This document shows positions 52,188 to 60,628 of a stretch of 64,000 nucleotides of DNA, one piece after another (position 1 is the stretch's first letter; each line of letters begins with the position of its first letter). The notes under the pieces were generated by a model that was not told the origin of the DNA, did no database searches, and worked only from the letters and a program-made list of their open reading frames with translations. The position numbers and the translations under genes were made by a program. This stretch comes from Bryobacterales bacterium. Its GTDB lineage: Bacteria; Acidobacteriota; Terriglobia; Bryobacterales; Bryobacteraceae. Where the stretch lies: positions 124,001-188,000 of the forward strand of contig JADKID010000011.1 in the NCBI GenBank assembly GCA_016721425.1, given 5' to 3'.

Positions 52188-54746
52188 ATGTTGCAAACAT
52201 CTCCGGCGCGCAGTCGTATGTCCAGTGTGCGAACTCCATTCGGCTGGCTCGACATCCTCCGTCAGGACATCAGATACGGGGCTCGGCAACTTCGGCTGAG
52301 CCCCGGTTTTGCGTTCGCGGCGATCCTCTCGCTTGCGCTGGGTATTGGCGCCAACACGGCGATCTTTACGCTGGTGGATCAGGTCCTGCTGCGTCTGTTG
52401 CCGGTGAGCAATCCGCGGGAGCTGGTGCAGTTCAAGAGTGATGGCGGGCGTGTGGGTTCGCAGAGCGGCGACGGGGTGCACACTTTCTCGCATCCGCTGT
52501 ATGTGGCGTTTCGGGACCGGAACACGGTGTTCACCGGCTTGACGGGGCAGAGGTTGGAGCGGGCGAGTCTGGTGGAGAAAGACCGCAGCGAGATGGTCGG
52601 GGTCGGGATGGTGGGCGGCAACTTCTTCCAGGTGTTGGGCGTGAGGCCGCACCTGGGCCGGCTGCTGACGGCGGATGACGACCGGAACCGCAACGCACAT
52701 CCGGTTGCGGTACTTCAGTACGATTTCTGGCAAACGCGATTTGCGGGGAATCCGGCGATGGTGGGCGCCACCATTCGAATCAACGGCTCGCCGTTCACGG
52801 TGATCGGAGTGGCCGCGCCGGACTTTGAAGGCACGGATGTGGGTCTGCCGACACAGATGTGGGCGCCGGTGATGATGAAGCCGACGATCACGCCCACGTG
52901 GGACGCGCTGGACGATGAGCGCAACGCGTGGTTCTATCTGTTCGCCCGCCTGAAGCCAGGGGTTTCCCGTGAGCAGGCCCAGGCCGCGATGCAGGTGGTG
53001 TTCGATCAACGCAAACAGGAAGAGCTCCAGTTAGCGTATTTCCAGAAATATCCCGAAGACAAGGACCGGCTGTTGCGGCAGAAGCTGGAGCTGATTCCGG
53101 CGGAGCGCGGGCAATCCAACATACGCGGGCGTTTCGAGAAGCCGCTGCTGGTATTGCAGTGGCTGGTGAGCTTTGTGCTGCTGATCGCATGCACGAACGT
53201 GGCGAACCTGTTGTTGGCGAGGGCCGCCGCGAGGCAAAGAGAAGTGGCCATCCGCAGCGCGCTCGGTGCAAGCCGGGGTCAGATTGTGCGGCAGTTCTTT
53301 GTGGAGAGCCTGCTATTGGCGATCACTGGCGGCGTGGCGGGATTGGTGCTGAGCGGCTGGATTGCGAAGGGCCTGGTGCGCTTCCTGCCGGTGGATCCGG
53401 CCAATCTCTCCCTGTTGACGACGCCGGATCTGCGGGTGTTGTTCTATACCACTGGCCTGACGCTGCTGACGGCGATTGTTTTCGGCCTTGTGCCGGCGAT
53501 GCAGGGCTCGCGGGTTTCGCCGGGCACGACGTTGAAGGAAGAGGCGGGCGCCATCGCCGGGGGGCACGCGCACGTGCGTCTGCGGAAGCTCTTTGTTGGT
53601 TTGCAGGTGGGGCTATCGTGCCTGTTGCTGATTGGCGCGGGGCTATTCACACGGACGCTGCGGAATCTGCAGGATGTGGATCTTGGGTTCCGGACTGAGA
53701 ACGTCGCAATGTTCAACGTGCGGCCGGCGACCGTGTATGAGCCGGCGCGCAAACTCCAGGTATTCCGCAAGCTGCTGGAGAGTTTGCCGGCGGTTCATGG
53801 TGTGAGATCCGCGGGAGCCAATTCGACGACGTTGCTCACCGGCGGCCGATGGGACAGCACCATCACCATGCCCGGGGTGCAGGGGCAGGACGGGCGTCCG
53901 CCGTGGAGCTTCTTCAACGCAATCACGCCGGGGTATTTCGAGACGCTGGGGATTCCGGTGAAGGCAGGGCGTGATCTCAGATGGGACGACTGGGGCAGCG
54001 CCCGCAAGGTCTGCCTGGTGAACGAAGCGCTGGTGAAGGAGTATCTCGGCGATTCCAGCCCGCTGGGGCGAGTACTGGCGCAGGGTTCGAAGAACACGCC
54101 TGATACGGAGATCATTGGCGTCTTTGGTGATGCCAAGTACCACGATGTGCGCGGCGTGGTGCCGCGACAGACCTTTTTGAATCTGGATGGCCGCATGGAG
54201 CAAACGGGGGCCATCACGGTCTATGCCCGGATGCAGGGCGACCCGCGTCAGATTCTGCCGATGATCCGCGAGCAGGTCCGCAGGGTGGATCCAAATCTCG
54301 TCATCTCGGACATGCGCATGCTGGACGAGCAACTGGAGCGGCGCCTGGCGAACGAGCGGATGCTATCGTTCCTCTCAGCGGGATTCGCGGTGCTGGCGAG
54401 TCTGCTGGCGCTGATCGGCTTGCACGGCGTGCTGGCGTTTGTGGTGGCGCGGCGGTCGCACGAGATCGGCATCCGCATGGCGCTGGGCGCGGAGCAGGGC
54501 CGGGTGATCCGGTTGGTGATGAGCGAGATGCTGCTGGTGATCGTCTGCGGGATCGCTGCGGGTGTAGTGACGGGGATTGCATGCGGCCGGTATGTGGAGA
54601 CGCAACTGTTTGGCGTGAAGGCGGGGGATGTGGCGGTTTATGCGATCAGCGCGAGTGTGCTGCTGACAGCGGCGCTAGCGGCGGCGTTTGTGCCGGCGTG
54701 GCGGGCGTCGCGGATCGATCCGATGCGTGCGCTGCGGCACGACTAG
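52188..54746 (+). CDS. ADOP-type ABC transporter permease (duplicated MacB/FtsX domains)
   Basis: The 852-residue membrane protein opens with WLDILRQDIRYGARQLRLSPGFAFAAILSLALGIGANTAIFTLVDQVLLRLLP, a hallmark of acidobacterial duplicated orphan permeases. Two repeats follow, each with a MacB-type periplasmic domain and an FtsX block of helices: LLVLQWLVSFVLLIACTNVANLLLARAAARQREVAIRSALGASRGQIVRQF (about 320-370), and near the end RRSHEIGIRMALGAEQGRVIRLVMSEMLLVIVCG with FVPAWRASRIDPMRALRHD. There is no ATPase gene beside it, as the family name implies. An ATG at 52218 is an alternative start. Substrate and partner are unknown. Confidence 0.92.
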   Translation: MLQTSPARSRMSSVRTPFGWLDILRQDIRYGARQLRLSPGFAFAAILSLALGIGANTAIFTLVDQVLLRLLPVSNPRELVQFKSDGGRVGSQSGDGVHTFSHPLYVAFRDRNTVFTGLTGQRLERASLVEKDRSEMVGVGMVGGNFFQVLGVRPHLGRLLTADDDRNRNAHPVAVLQYDFWQTRFAGNPAMVGATIRINGSPFTVIGVAAPDFEGTDVGLPTQMWAPVMMKPTITPTWDALDDERNAWFYLFARLKPGVSREQAQAAMQVVFDQRKQEELQLAYFQKYPEDKDRLLRQKLELIPAERGQSNIRGRFEKPLLVLQWLVSFVLLIACTNVANLLLARAAARQREVAIRSALGASRGQIVRQFFVESLLLAITGGVAGLVLSGWIAKGLVRFLPVDPANLSLLTTPDLRVLFYTTGLTLLTAIVFGLVPAMQGSRVSPGTTLKEEAGAIAGGHAHVRLRKLFVGLQVGLSCLLLIGAGLFTRTLRNLQDVDLGFRTENVAMFNVRPATVYEPARKLQVFRKLLESLPAVHGVRSAGANSTTLLTGGRWDSTITMPGVQGQDGRPPWSFFNAITPGYFETLGIPVKAGRDLRWDDWGSARKVCLVNEALVKEYLGDSSPLGRVLAQGSKNTPDTEIIGVFGDAKYHDVRGVVPRQTFLNLDGRMEQTGAITVYARMQGDPRQILPMIREQVRRVDPNLVISDMRMLDEQLERRLANERMLSFLSAGFAVLASLLALIGLHGVLAFVVARRSHEIGIRMALGAEQGRVIRLVMSEMLLVIVCGIAAGVVTGIACGRYVETQLFGVKAGDVAVYAISASVLLTAALAAAFVPAWRASRIDPMRALRHD

Positions 54747-54758
54747 GGTGGGCAGGTC

Positions 54759-54787
54759 CCGATAATTAAGATATCGTTATCGGTTTT
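54759..54787 (+). terminator. A/T-rich hairpin followed by TTTT after the ADOP gene
   Basis: CCGATAA and TTATCGG pair over 7 bp around an 11-nt loop and are followed by TTTT, 13 nt after the permease stop. It fits a weak terminator. The same inverted repeat, 52 bp before the porin start, could instead be an operator for the porin-chemoreceptor pair. Confidence 0.45.
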
Positions 54788-54834
54788 AGTCTCATTCTCC
54801 GAGTGGTGGGACGATATGGACTCCGGGAGAAGTC

Positions 54835-56112
54835 ATGCACCCGAAGTCCCGGAGCTGGAAAGTGGTGGGAATCCTGGCGGCGAGCTGTGGCCTTTGCGGG
54901 CGGGCCGGCGCGGAAGAGGCCGCCTACCAGTCGCAACGATTTACGATCCATGGGGAGGCGCGGGCGCGATGGGAGGGGCCCACGGATCTGGGATTCCGGC
55001 AGGGCGCGGACGATGGGTATTTGCTCACGCGGATGCGGCTGAGCCTGGCGGTGCGTGTGTCCCGGACGATCTCGGCGATGGTGGAGTTGCAGGACGCCCG
55101 GGCTCCGGGCTACCTGAAGCCGTCGCCGGGCAGCGTCACCAATGGCGCCGATATCCGGCAGGCGTGGTTGCAGGTTGGCACAGCGACTGAGGGCGGAGCG
55201 AGCCTGCGAGTGGGGCGCCAGCCGTTGCGGCTGGGCTCAGGGCGGATCGTGTGGGACCCGGATTGGAACAACGGCGGTCAGGTGTTTGATGGAGCGTTGT
55301 TCACCGCGGCCAGCCGCGCGGCGCAGGTGGAGCTTGTGGCGGCGTCGCCGGTGGATCCGTTGGACGGGGCCTGGGACCACCGGCGGCGGGGCGTGACGCT
55401 GAGCGGGATCTACACGCGATTCCGGATGAAGCCGGCGAACCTGAGGGTGGAGCCGTATTTCCTGGTGCGGGGGACAAAGCTGCCGGGCGCGATGGCGGAA
55501 CTGCTTGGTGTGAGCGGGCTGCGGCTAATGGCGCAGGCGGCCAAGCCGCTGGCGTTGGAGCTGGAGTATACGGCACAGAGCGGGCGAGTGGGGCGGCGGG
55601 AGTTGCGCGCCTGGGGGCTGGTGGCGGTGGGGACGTGGAAGCCGACGTCCGGAACGCGGCTGCCGGTACTGACCGGGACCTACACGTACGCCAGCGGCGG
55701 GGTGGACGCGGCGACGGGGGAACGGCACACGTTGCAGACCATCTTCCCCACCAACCATCTCCGATACGGCGCCACGGATCGATTGGGTTGGTCCAATCTG
55801 AGGGACATCATGGCGGAGGCCCGCTGGCCCCTGCGCCGCCGGATGAGTCTGACCCACGGGGTGCATCTACCGAGTCTGGCCGATGGCAGAGATGCGCTCT
55901 ACTCGCGGAACGGCCAGGCGATTGTAATCAACCCCAATGCGACAAGTACATACGTCGGCACCGAGCTCTATGTATTGTTGGAGGCCGAGGTCACGCGGCA
56001 CTGGAGCGTGGGATCCGGCGTTGCACATCTGTTCCACGGCGGCTTTCTGCGCCAATCCGGCCGTCCCGGCGGGACGACACAGCCTTATCTCTATTTGACT
56101 GGAAAATTTTGA
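54835..56112 (+). CDS. Alginate-export-type outer-membrane porin
   Basis: The 425-residue protein has a signal peptide (MHPKSRSWKVVGILAASCGLCGRAGAEEA) and a barrel of alternating strands. FTIHGEARARWEGPT, ISAMVELQDARAPG, ASLRVGRQPLRLGSGRIVWDPDWNNGGQVFDG and the final YLYLTGKF match the alginate-export family, named for Pseudomonas AlgE but also holding many porins for other substrates. GGGAGAAGTC before the ATG is a good ribosome binding site. No alginate biosynthesis gene is present, so export of alginate is unlikely; passive uptake of an acidic or small nutrient is more plausible. A chemoreceptor gene follows after 12 nt. Confidence 0.82.
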   Translation: MHPKSRSWKVVGILAASCGLCGRAGAEEAAYQSQRFTIHGEARARWEGPTDLGFRQGADDGYLLTRMRLSLAVRVSRTISAMVELQDARAPGYLKPSPGSVTNGADIRQAWLQVGTATEGGASLRVGRQPLRLGSGRIVWDPDWNNGGQVFDGALFTAASRAAQVELVAASPVDPLDGAWDHRRRGVTLSGIYTRFRMKPANLRVEPYFLVRGTKLPGAMAELLGVSGLRLMAQAAKPLALELEYTAQSGRVGRRELRAWGLVAVGTWKPTSGTRLPVLTGTYTYASGGVDAATGERHTLQTIFPTNHLRYGATDRLGWSNLRDIMAEARWPLRRRMSLTHGVHLPSLADGRDALYSRNGQAIVINPNATSTYVGTELYVLLEAEVTRHWSVGSGVAHLFHGGFLRQSGRPGGTTQPYLYLTGKF

Positions 56113-56124
56113 CTGGAGTTCACT

Positions 56125-57546
56125 ATGCCTGCTTTCTCATTTCGGGCGCGCCTCTACGCGAGTTTTTTCGCGGTTCTGATGATTGGACTGGTGCTGGCGG
56201 GGCTGTCCGCCTGGAACATCACGCGGCTGGGCAACTCGCTGCAGACCGCGGTGACCTCCACCGCCGTGAAGCTGGACCTGACAAACGCGCTGCGTTTCCG
56301 TTCGCAGGAGATGCTGGCCGCACAGCGCGCGGTGTTGCTGGCGTGGTCGGCGAGCGGAGATGCGAAGGCCCCGATAGCGAAATTCCAGAGGGCTTCGGCG
56401 CGGATCCATGAGCAGATTGCGGAGATCCGGCCGCTGTTGACGACGGCGCAGGGCGTGGCGGACCTGGCAAAGATCGAAGAGAGCGTGAATGGGTGGGAGC
56501 AGGAGGCGCGGGGCTTTCTGAGCGCGTCCGCGGGCAGTGTCACGCCGGAGGCGGCGCGGGCGTATCAGGCGAAGACGGAGCCGCTGGGACTGGAGATGGA
56601 GACGCGGGGCGCGGCCATCATTGCGCAGCTGCGGACGTTTCTGAAGCAGGATCGGGAGGCGGCGGCCAGCATTCGCGCCTTTTCGAACGTGATGAACATC
56701 GTATTGCCGCTACTGTTGTTTGTGGTTGGGGCGGTGTCGTTGCTGGTTGTCTCCAAGGCGATGCGGCAACTGCAGAAGGACGTGCGCACGGTGAGCGAGG
56801 CGGCGCGGACATTGACGGCGGCCGCGGGCAGCCTGGCGTCGGCGAGCCAAAGCCTGGCGCAATCGTCGTCGGAGCAGGCGGCGTCGATAGAGGAGACCTC
56901 GGCCTCGAGCGAGGAAGTGAGGGCGATGGCGGATCGGAACGTCTCGCAGTTGCAGGAGTCGGCTGGCGAAATGGATCAGGCAGCGCGTCTGGTGGGGCAG
57001 GCAGAGGTCTCTCTGGAGCACCTATCGGGCTGGGTAGGAACGCTGACGGACTCCAGCCGCAATATATCGCGCATCATCCGGGTGATCGATGAGATCGCCT
57101 TCCAGACCAACATTCTGGCGCTCAACGCGGCGGTGGAAGCGGCGCGGGCGGGCGAGGCCGGCATGGGATTCGCCGTAGTAGCCGATGAGGTTCGCAATCT
57201 GGCGCAGCGCTGTGCGAAGGCGGCCAGCGAAACGTCGGGCCTGATTGAAGAAACGATCAGGCAATCGACCACGGGCAAGGCTCGATTGGACGAGATGAGC
57301 CACGTGATCCGGGAGTTGACGCCTGTTGCCTCCTCCACGCGGAGCCGGCTGGATCAGGTGAGGCAGGGGAGCCTGGAACAGACCAAAGGCATCAATCAGA
57401 TCAATACGACGATGGGGCATCTGGGGCAGGCCACCCAGGCGGTGGCGGCCAGTGCGGAAGAGAGCGCCGCCGCCAGCGAGGAGATCTACGCGCAGGCTCA
57501 CAGCCTGGGTGACGTAGCAGGCGCGCTGCAGGTATTGGCAGGCTAA
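56125..57546 (+). CDS. Methyl-accepting chemotaxis protein
   Basis: The 473-residue protein has two membrane helices (about 7-30 and 190-212) flanking a periplasmic four-helix-bundle ligand domain. The cytoplasmic signalling domain has the conserved hairpin tip DEIAFQTNILALNAAVEAARAGEAGMGFAVVADEVRNLAQR. I see no clear HAMP domain; the signalling helices begin soon after the second membrane helix. No methylation-pentapeptide tail for CheR docking is present. It reports ligand binding to CheA through CheW, which are not in this window. The 12-nt gap to the porin gene suggests one transcript. Confidence 0.92.
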   Translation: MPAFSFRARLYASFFAVLMIGLVLAGLSAWNITRLGNSLQTAVTSTAVKLDLTNALRFRSQEMLAAQRAVLLAWSASGDAKAPIAKFQRASARIHEQIAEIRPLLTTAQGVADLAKIEESVNGWEQEARGFLSASAGSVTPEAARAYQAKTEPLGLEMETRGAAIIAQLRTFLKQDREAAASIRAFSNVMNIVLPLLLFVVGAVSLLVVSKAMRQLQKDVRTVSEAARTLTAAAGSLASASQSLAQSSSEQAASIEETSASSEEVRAMADRNVSQLQESAGEMDQAARLVGQAEVSLEHLSGWVGTLTDSSRNISRIIRVIDEIAFQTNILALNAAVEAARAGEAGMGFAVVADEVRNLAQRCAKAASETSGLIEETIRQSTTGKARLDEMSHVIRELTPVASSTRSRLDQVRQGSLEQTKGINQINTTMGHLGQATQAVAASAEESAAASEEIYAQAHSLGDVAGALQVLAG

Positions 57547-57642
57547 GGCAAGCGCTGGGGGGTGGGATTGCAGGGCGCGACGCGCCGGCGCCGGTCAATA
57601 CGCGTGTCCTTCCGGAGCTGATGAGGGACCAGCGCCGTGGTT

Positions 57643-57673
57643 CGGGTGCAAGGTGAACAGATACTTGCACCCG
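57643..57673. promoter_or_regulatory. Perfect 10-bp inverted repeat overlapping the -35, probable operator
   Basis: CGGGTGCAAG (57643-57652) and CTTGCACCCG (57664-57673) are perfect arms around 11 bp. The right arm contains the -35 candidate of the symporter gene. Arm-to-arm centre spacing is 21 bp, two helical turns, as in sites for dimeric repressors. The RNA form would also fold, and GTTTT follows, so a terminator for the chemoreceptor gene is the alternative. Confidence 0.55.
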
Positions 57674-57693
57674 GTTTTCGCCAATAGTATAAG
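57665..57693 (+). promoter_or_regulatory. Sigma-70-type promoter of the symporter-galK operon
   Basis: TTGCAC (57665-57670) and TATAAG (57688-57693) are separated by exactly 17 bp. Initiation would be near 57700, about 8 nt before the ATG at 57708, and no Shine-Dalgarno is visible in that space. The ATG also lies in a small palindrome, ATGGC-T6-GCCAT. The transcript is predicted to be leaderless or nearly so. Confidence 0.5.
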
Positions 57694-57707
57694 ATGGCTT
57701 TTTTGCC

Positions 57708-59354
57708 ATGGCCCTCCATCTCATTGACTATGTCGTTCTCGCGCTCTACTTTGGCTTCGTGCTGGGAATCGGCTGGTTCCTGCGCAAGCAAGTCAAATCG
57801 AGTGCCGATTTTCTGACCAGCGGGCACTCGCTGCCGCTCTGGATCACTTCACTAGCCTTCCTGGCGGCCAACATGGGCGCGCTGGAAATGATCGGCATGT
57901 GCGGCTCGGGCGCCAAGTATGGCATGATGACGTCCCACTTCTACTGGGTGGGCGCGATCCCCGCGATGCTGTTTGTCGGCGTGTTCATGATGCCGTTTTA
58001 CTTCGGCAGCAAAGCGCGCTCGGTGCCCGAGTATCTGAAGTTGCGGTTTGATGAGAAGACGCGCGGGTTCAACGCGATCACCTTCGCCATCATGACGATC
58101 TTCAGCTCCGGCATTTCGATGTACGCGCTGGGCATCCTGTTGCAGGTGATCTTTGGCTGGAGCTTCACGTTCTCGGTGCTGGCGTCGGCGGGCATCGTGT
58201 TGGCCTACACGTACCTGGGCGGGCTCTCGAGCGCGATCTACAACGAGGTATTGCAGTTTTTCCTGATTGTGGTGGGCTTTGCTCCGCTGGCGATTCTGGC
58301 TGTGTATAAGGCCGGCGGGTGGGACGGCATCACGATGCGGCTGAGCCCGGTGATGACGCAATCCTGGCAGCACATGTCGAAGGCCAGCGACAATCCGATG
58401 GGCGTGGAGGCCTTTGGGTTGTTCATGGGTCTGGGCTTTGTGCTGAGCTTTGGCTATTGGTGCACGAACTATCTGGTTGTGCAGCGGGCCATGGCGGCCC
58501 GCGACATGACGGACGCGCGCAACACGCCGATCGTCGGCGCCTTCCCCAAGATGTTCGTGCCGTTCATCGTGATCGTCCCCGGCATCGCCGCCGCGGCGCT
58601 GGCCACGATGGGCACGGGTTACGCGATGCCGATGAAGGGCGGCTCGCCGGATTACGACAAGGTGCTGTTCTCGCTGATGGCGCAGTTCTATCCCTCCGGC
58701 ATGCTGGGCGTGGGCCTGACGGCGCTGGTGGCGTCGTTCATGTCAGGCATGGCGGGGAACGTGACGGCGTTCAACACAGTGTGGACGTACGACATCTACC
58801 AGGCTTACATCCGCAAGGACGCGCCGGATTCGCACTACTTGTGGATGGGCCGCATGGCCACGATTTTCGGCGTGGGCCTCTCGATCGGCGCGGCTTATAT
58901 GGCGCAGTCCTTCAACAACATGATGGACTTCCTCCAGCTGATTTTCGGGTTCGTCAACGCGCCCCTGTTCGCTACATTTCTGCTCGGAATGTTCTGGAAG
59001 AGGTCCACGGCCAACGGCGCGTTCACCGGCCTGGTGAGCGGGACGTGCGCGGCGGCGCTTACCTACGGGTTGACGCTGGCCGAAGGCAAGGGCGGATTCC
59101 TGGGTGTGCAACACACGTTCCCTTCGTCGATGGCGCAGAACTTCTGGGTGGCCATCATGGCATGGTCCGTCTGCATGGTTGTCACGATTGCAGTGAGCAT
59201 GATGGGCAAGGCGCGGCCGGAATCCGAACTGGTGGGCCTGGTCTATGGCTGCACTCCGCATCAGACGGAAGAGGCACAATGGTATCGTCGGCCCGCGACG
59301 CTGGCCATCCTGGCGGGCGCAGTGTGTATCGCCCTGAATTTCGTCTTCTTTTAA
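57708..59354 (+). CDS. Sodium/solute symporter (SSS family), probably a sugar transporter
   Basis: The 548-residue membrane protein has about 13-14 helices. LYFGFVLGIGWFLRKQVKSSADFLTSGHSLPLWITSLAFLAANMGALEMIGMCGSGAKYG is the typical SSS opening (helices 1-2), and LTALVASFMSGMAGNVTAFNTVWTYDIYQAYIRKDAPDSHYLWMGR contains the conserved helix 8 region that binds sodium. Relatives such as SGLT take up sugars, myo-inositol, proline or pantothenate with sodium. Galactokinase lies in the same operon, so galactose or a related sugar is the likely substrate. This is inference from context. Confidence 0.9.
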   Translation: MALHLIDYVVLALYFGFVLGIGWFLRKQVKSSADFLTSGHSLPLWITSLAFLAANMGALEMIGMCGSGAKYGMMTSHFYWVGAIPAMLFVGVFMMPFYFGSKARSVPEYLKLRFDEKTRGFNAITFAIMTIFSSGISMYALGILLQVIFGWSFTFSVLASAGIVLAYTYLGGLSSAIYNEVLQFFLIVVGFAPLAILAVYKAGGWDGITMRLSPVMTQSWQHMSKASDNPMGVEAFGLFMGLGFVLSFGYWCTNYLVVQRAMAARDMTDARNTPIVGAFPKMFVPFIVIVPGIAAAALATMGTGYAMPMKGGSPDYDKVLFSLMAQFYPSGMLGVGLTALVASFMSGMAGNVTAFNTVWTYDIYQAYIRKDAPDSHYLWMGRMATIFGVGLSIGAAYMAQSFNNMMDFLQLIFGFVNAPLFATFLLGMFWKRSTANGAFTGLVSGTCAAALTYGLTLAEGKGGFLGVQHTFPSSMAQNFWVAIMAWSVCMVVTIAVSMMGKARPESELVGLVYGCTPHQTEEAQWYRRPATLAILAGAVCIALNFVFF

Positions 59355-59366
59355 GGAACACGCGTC

Positions 59367-59546
59367 ATGCTCGATCTCAGAAAACCAGCGGGTTACTTCT
59401 TTGGACTGCTGGGCCTGCTGATTGCAGGCACCGGCCTGATGGCCGATTTCAAGGCGCCGATGCTGGAGGGTAACCTGAACCTCCAGTTTGGTCTTTTTTC
59501 CATCGCATTCGGAGGCGTCTTCCTTTGGCTCTCGCGTCGCTCGTAA
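59367..59546 (+). CDS. 59-residue two-helix membrane protein between symporter and galactokinase
   Basis: This short frame encodes MLDLRKPAGYFFGLLGLLIA, then GTGLMADFKAPMLEGNLNLQ, then FGLFSIAFGGVFLWLSRRS. It has two hydrophobic segments (about 9-25 and 41-55), a short polar loop and a basic end, so both termini are probably cytoplasmic. AAGGA lies about 8 nt before the ATG. It starts 12 nt after the symporter stop and overlaps the galactokinase start by 22 nt, so all three appear translationally linked. I do not recognise the family. It could be a small accessory subunit of the symporter. Confidence 0.72.
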   Translation: MLDLRKPAGYFFGLLGLLIAGTGLMADFKAPMLEGNLNLQFGLFSIAFGGVFLWLSRRS

Positions 59547-60628
59547 AGCACTATCACGCGCCCGGCCGCGTCAACCTGATCGGCGAACACACTGATTACA
59601 ACGGCGGATTTGTCATGCCGATCGCGATTGCGATGGGCTGCGACGTATACGCCACGCCTGGAGGTGAACCGGAGCTGCGGCTGGAATCGAAGCAGTTTGC
59701 CGGCGACCTCTCGTTCCCGCTAGCCAACATCGCCACGATGGAGAAGACAGGGACGTGGGCGGACTATGTACTGGGCGTGGCGCGGGAGATCCTGGCGCTG
59801 GGCCTGGAGCTGAAGCCGATGCATCTGAGCATCAACGCCACGGTACCCACGGGCTCGGGTTTGAGCTCGTCGGCGGCGCTGGAGGTATCGTCGGCTCTGG
59901 CGCTGCTGGATGGCCACGAGCTCTCGCCGCTGGATCTGGCGCGGCTGTGCCAGAGGGCGGAGCGCAATTTCGTGGGGATGCCGTGCGGCATCATGGACCA
60001 GTATGCGTCGGTGCATGGCAAGGCGCATCAGGCGATCATGCTGGATTGCCGCTCCATCACGCACGAGTATGTGCCGATCCCCGATGGGGCCGAGATCGTG
60101 GTGACCAACACGATGGTGAAGCACGAGCTGGGCTCATCGGCATACCGGCAAAGGGTGGCCGAATGCCAGGAGGCGCTCTCGCATTTTCCCGGCAAGGCGG
60201 CCCTGCGGGATGTGACGTTCGCTGAACTGGAGCGTGCGGCTTCGCAGATTGCGGAGATCCCACTGGCGCGGGCACGGCACGTCATTCTGGAAGATCTGCG
60301 CGTGGAGCAATTCTACGCCGCCGCGCTGCAAGGCGATCTCACCGCCATGGGCAAGCTGATGGTGGAATCGCACCGTTCGCTGCAGCATGACTATGAAGTG
60401 TCGTGCGAAGAGCTGGATTCGCTGGTGGATATCGCGCTGACGCTGGATGGCGTGTATGGCTCGCGCATGACTGGCGGCGGCTTTGGCGGCTGCACGGTTT
60501 CGCTAGTGGCGCCGGAGGCGATTGCGATGTTTGAATCGCAGGTTTCGGCGCAGTATCAGGCGAAGTGGAACCTGAAGCCGGTGATTTACCGTTGCACGCC
60601 CTCTGACGGCGCGCATCGTGTGGCGTAG
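59525..60628 (+). CDS. galK: Galactokinase
   Basis: The 367-residue GHMP kinase starts at TTG 59525 (LALASLVKHYHAPGRVNLIGEHTDYNGGFV), with GGAGG 8 nt upstream; no ATG exists before the conserved text. The galactokinase signature GRVNLIGEHTDYNGG, the ATP loop PTGSGLSSSAALEVSSALAL and the C-terminal GGGFGGCTVSLV are complete. It phosphorylates galactose at C1 in the Leloir pathway; galT and galE are not in this window. The neighbouring symporter probably supplies the sugar. Its 3' end overlaps the GT-C gene start by 11 nt. Confidence 0.93.
   Translation: MALASLVKHYHAPGRVNLIGEHTDYNGGFVMPIAIAMGCDVYATPGGEPELRLESKQFAGDLSFPLANIATMEKTGTWADYVLGVAREILALGLELKPMHLSINATVPTGSGLSSSAALEVSSALALLDGHELSPLDLARLCQRAERNFVGMPCGIMDQYASVHGKAHQAIMLDCRSITHEYVPIPDGAEIVVTNTMVKHELGSSAYRQRVAECQEALSHFPGKAALRDVTFAELERAASQIAEIPLARARHVILEDLRVEQFYAAALQGDLTAMGKLMVESHRSLQHDYEVSCEELDSLVDIALTLDGVYGSRMTGGGFGGCTVSLVAPEAIAMFESQVSAQYQAKWNLKPVIYRCTPSDGAHRVA

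Noticed and set aside
57618..57652. CTGATGA followed by a GGACCA/TGGTTC stem, resembling a hammerhead ribozyme
   Set aside because: The required GAAA after the stem and a cleavage triplet with a third helix are absent; CTGATGA alone is common by chance.
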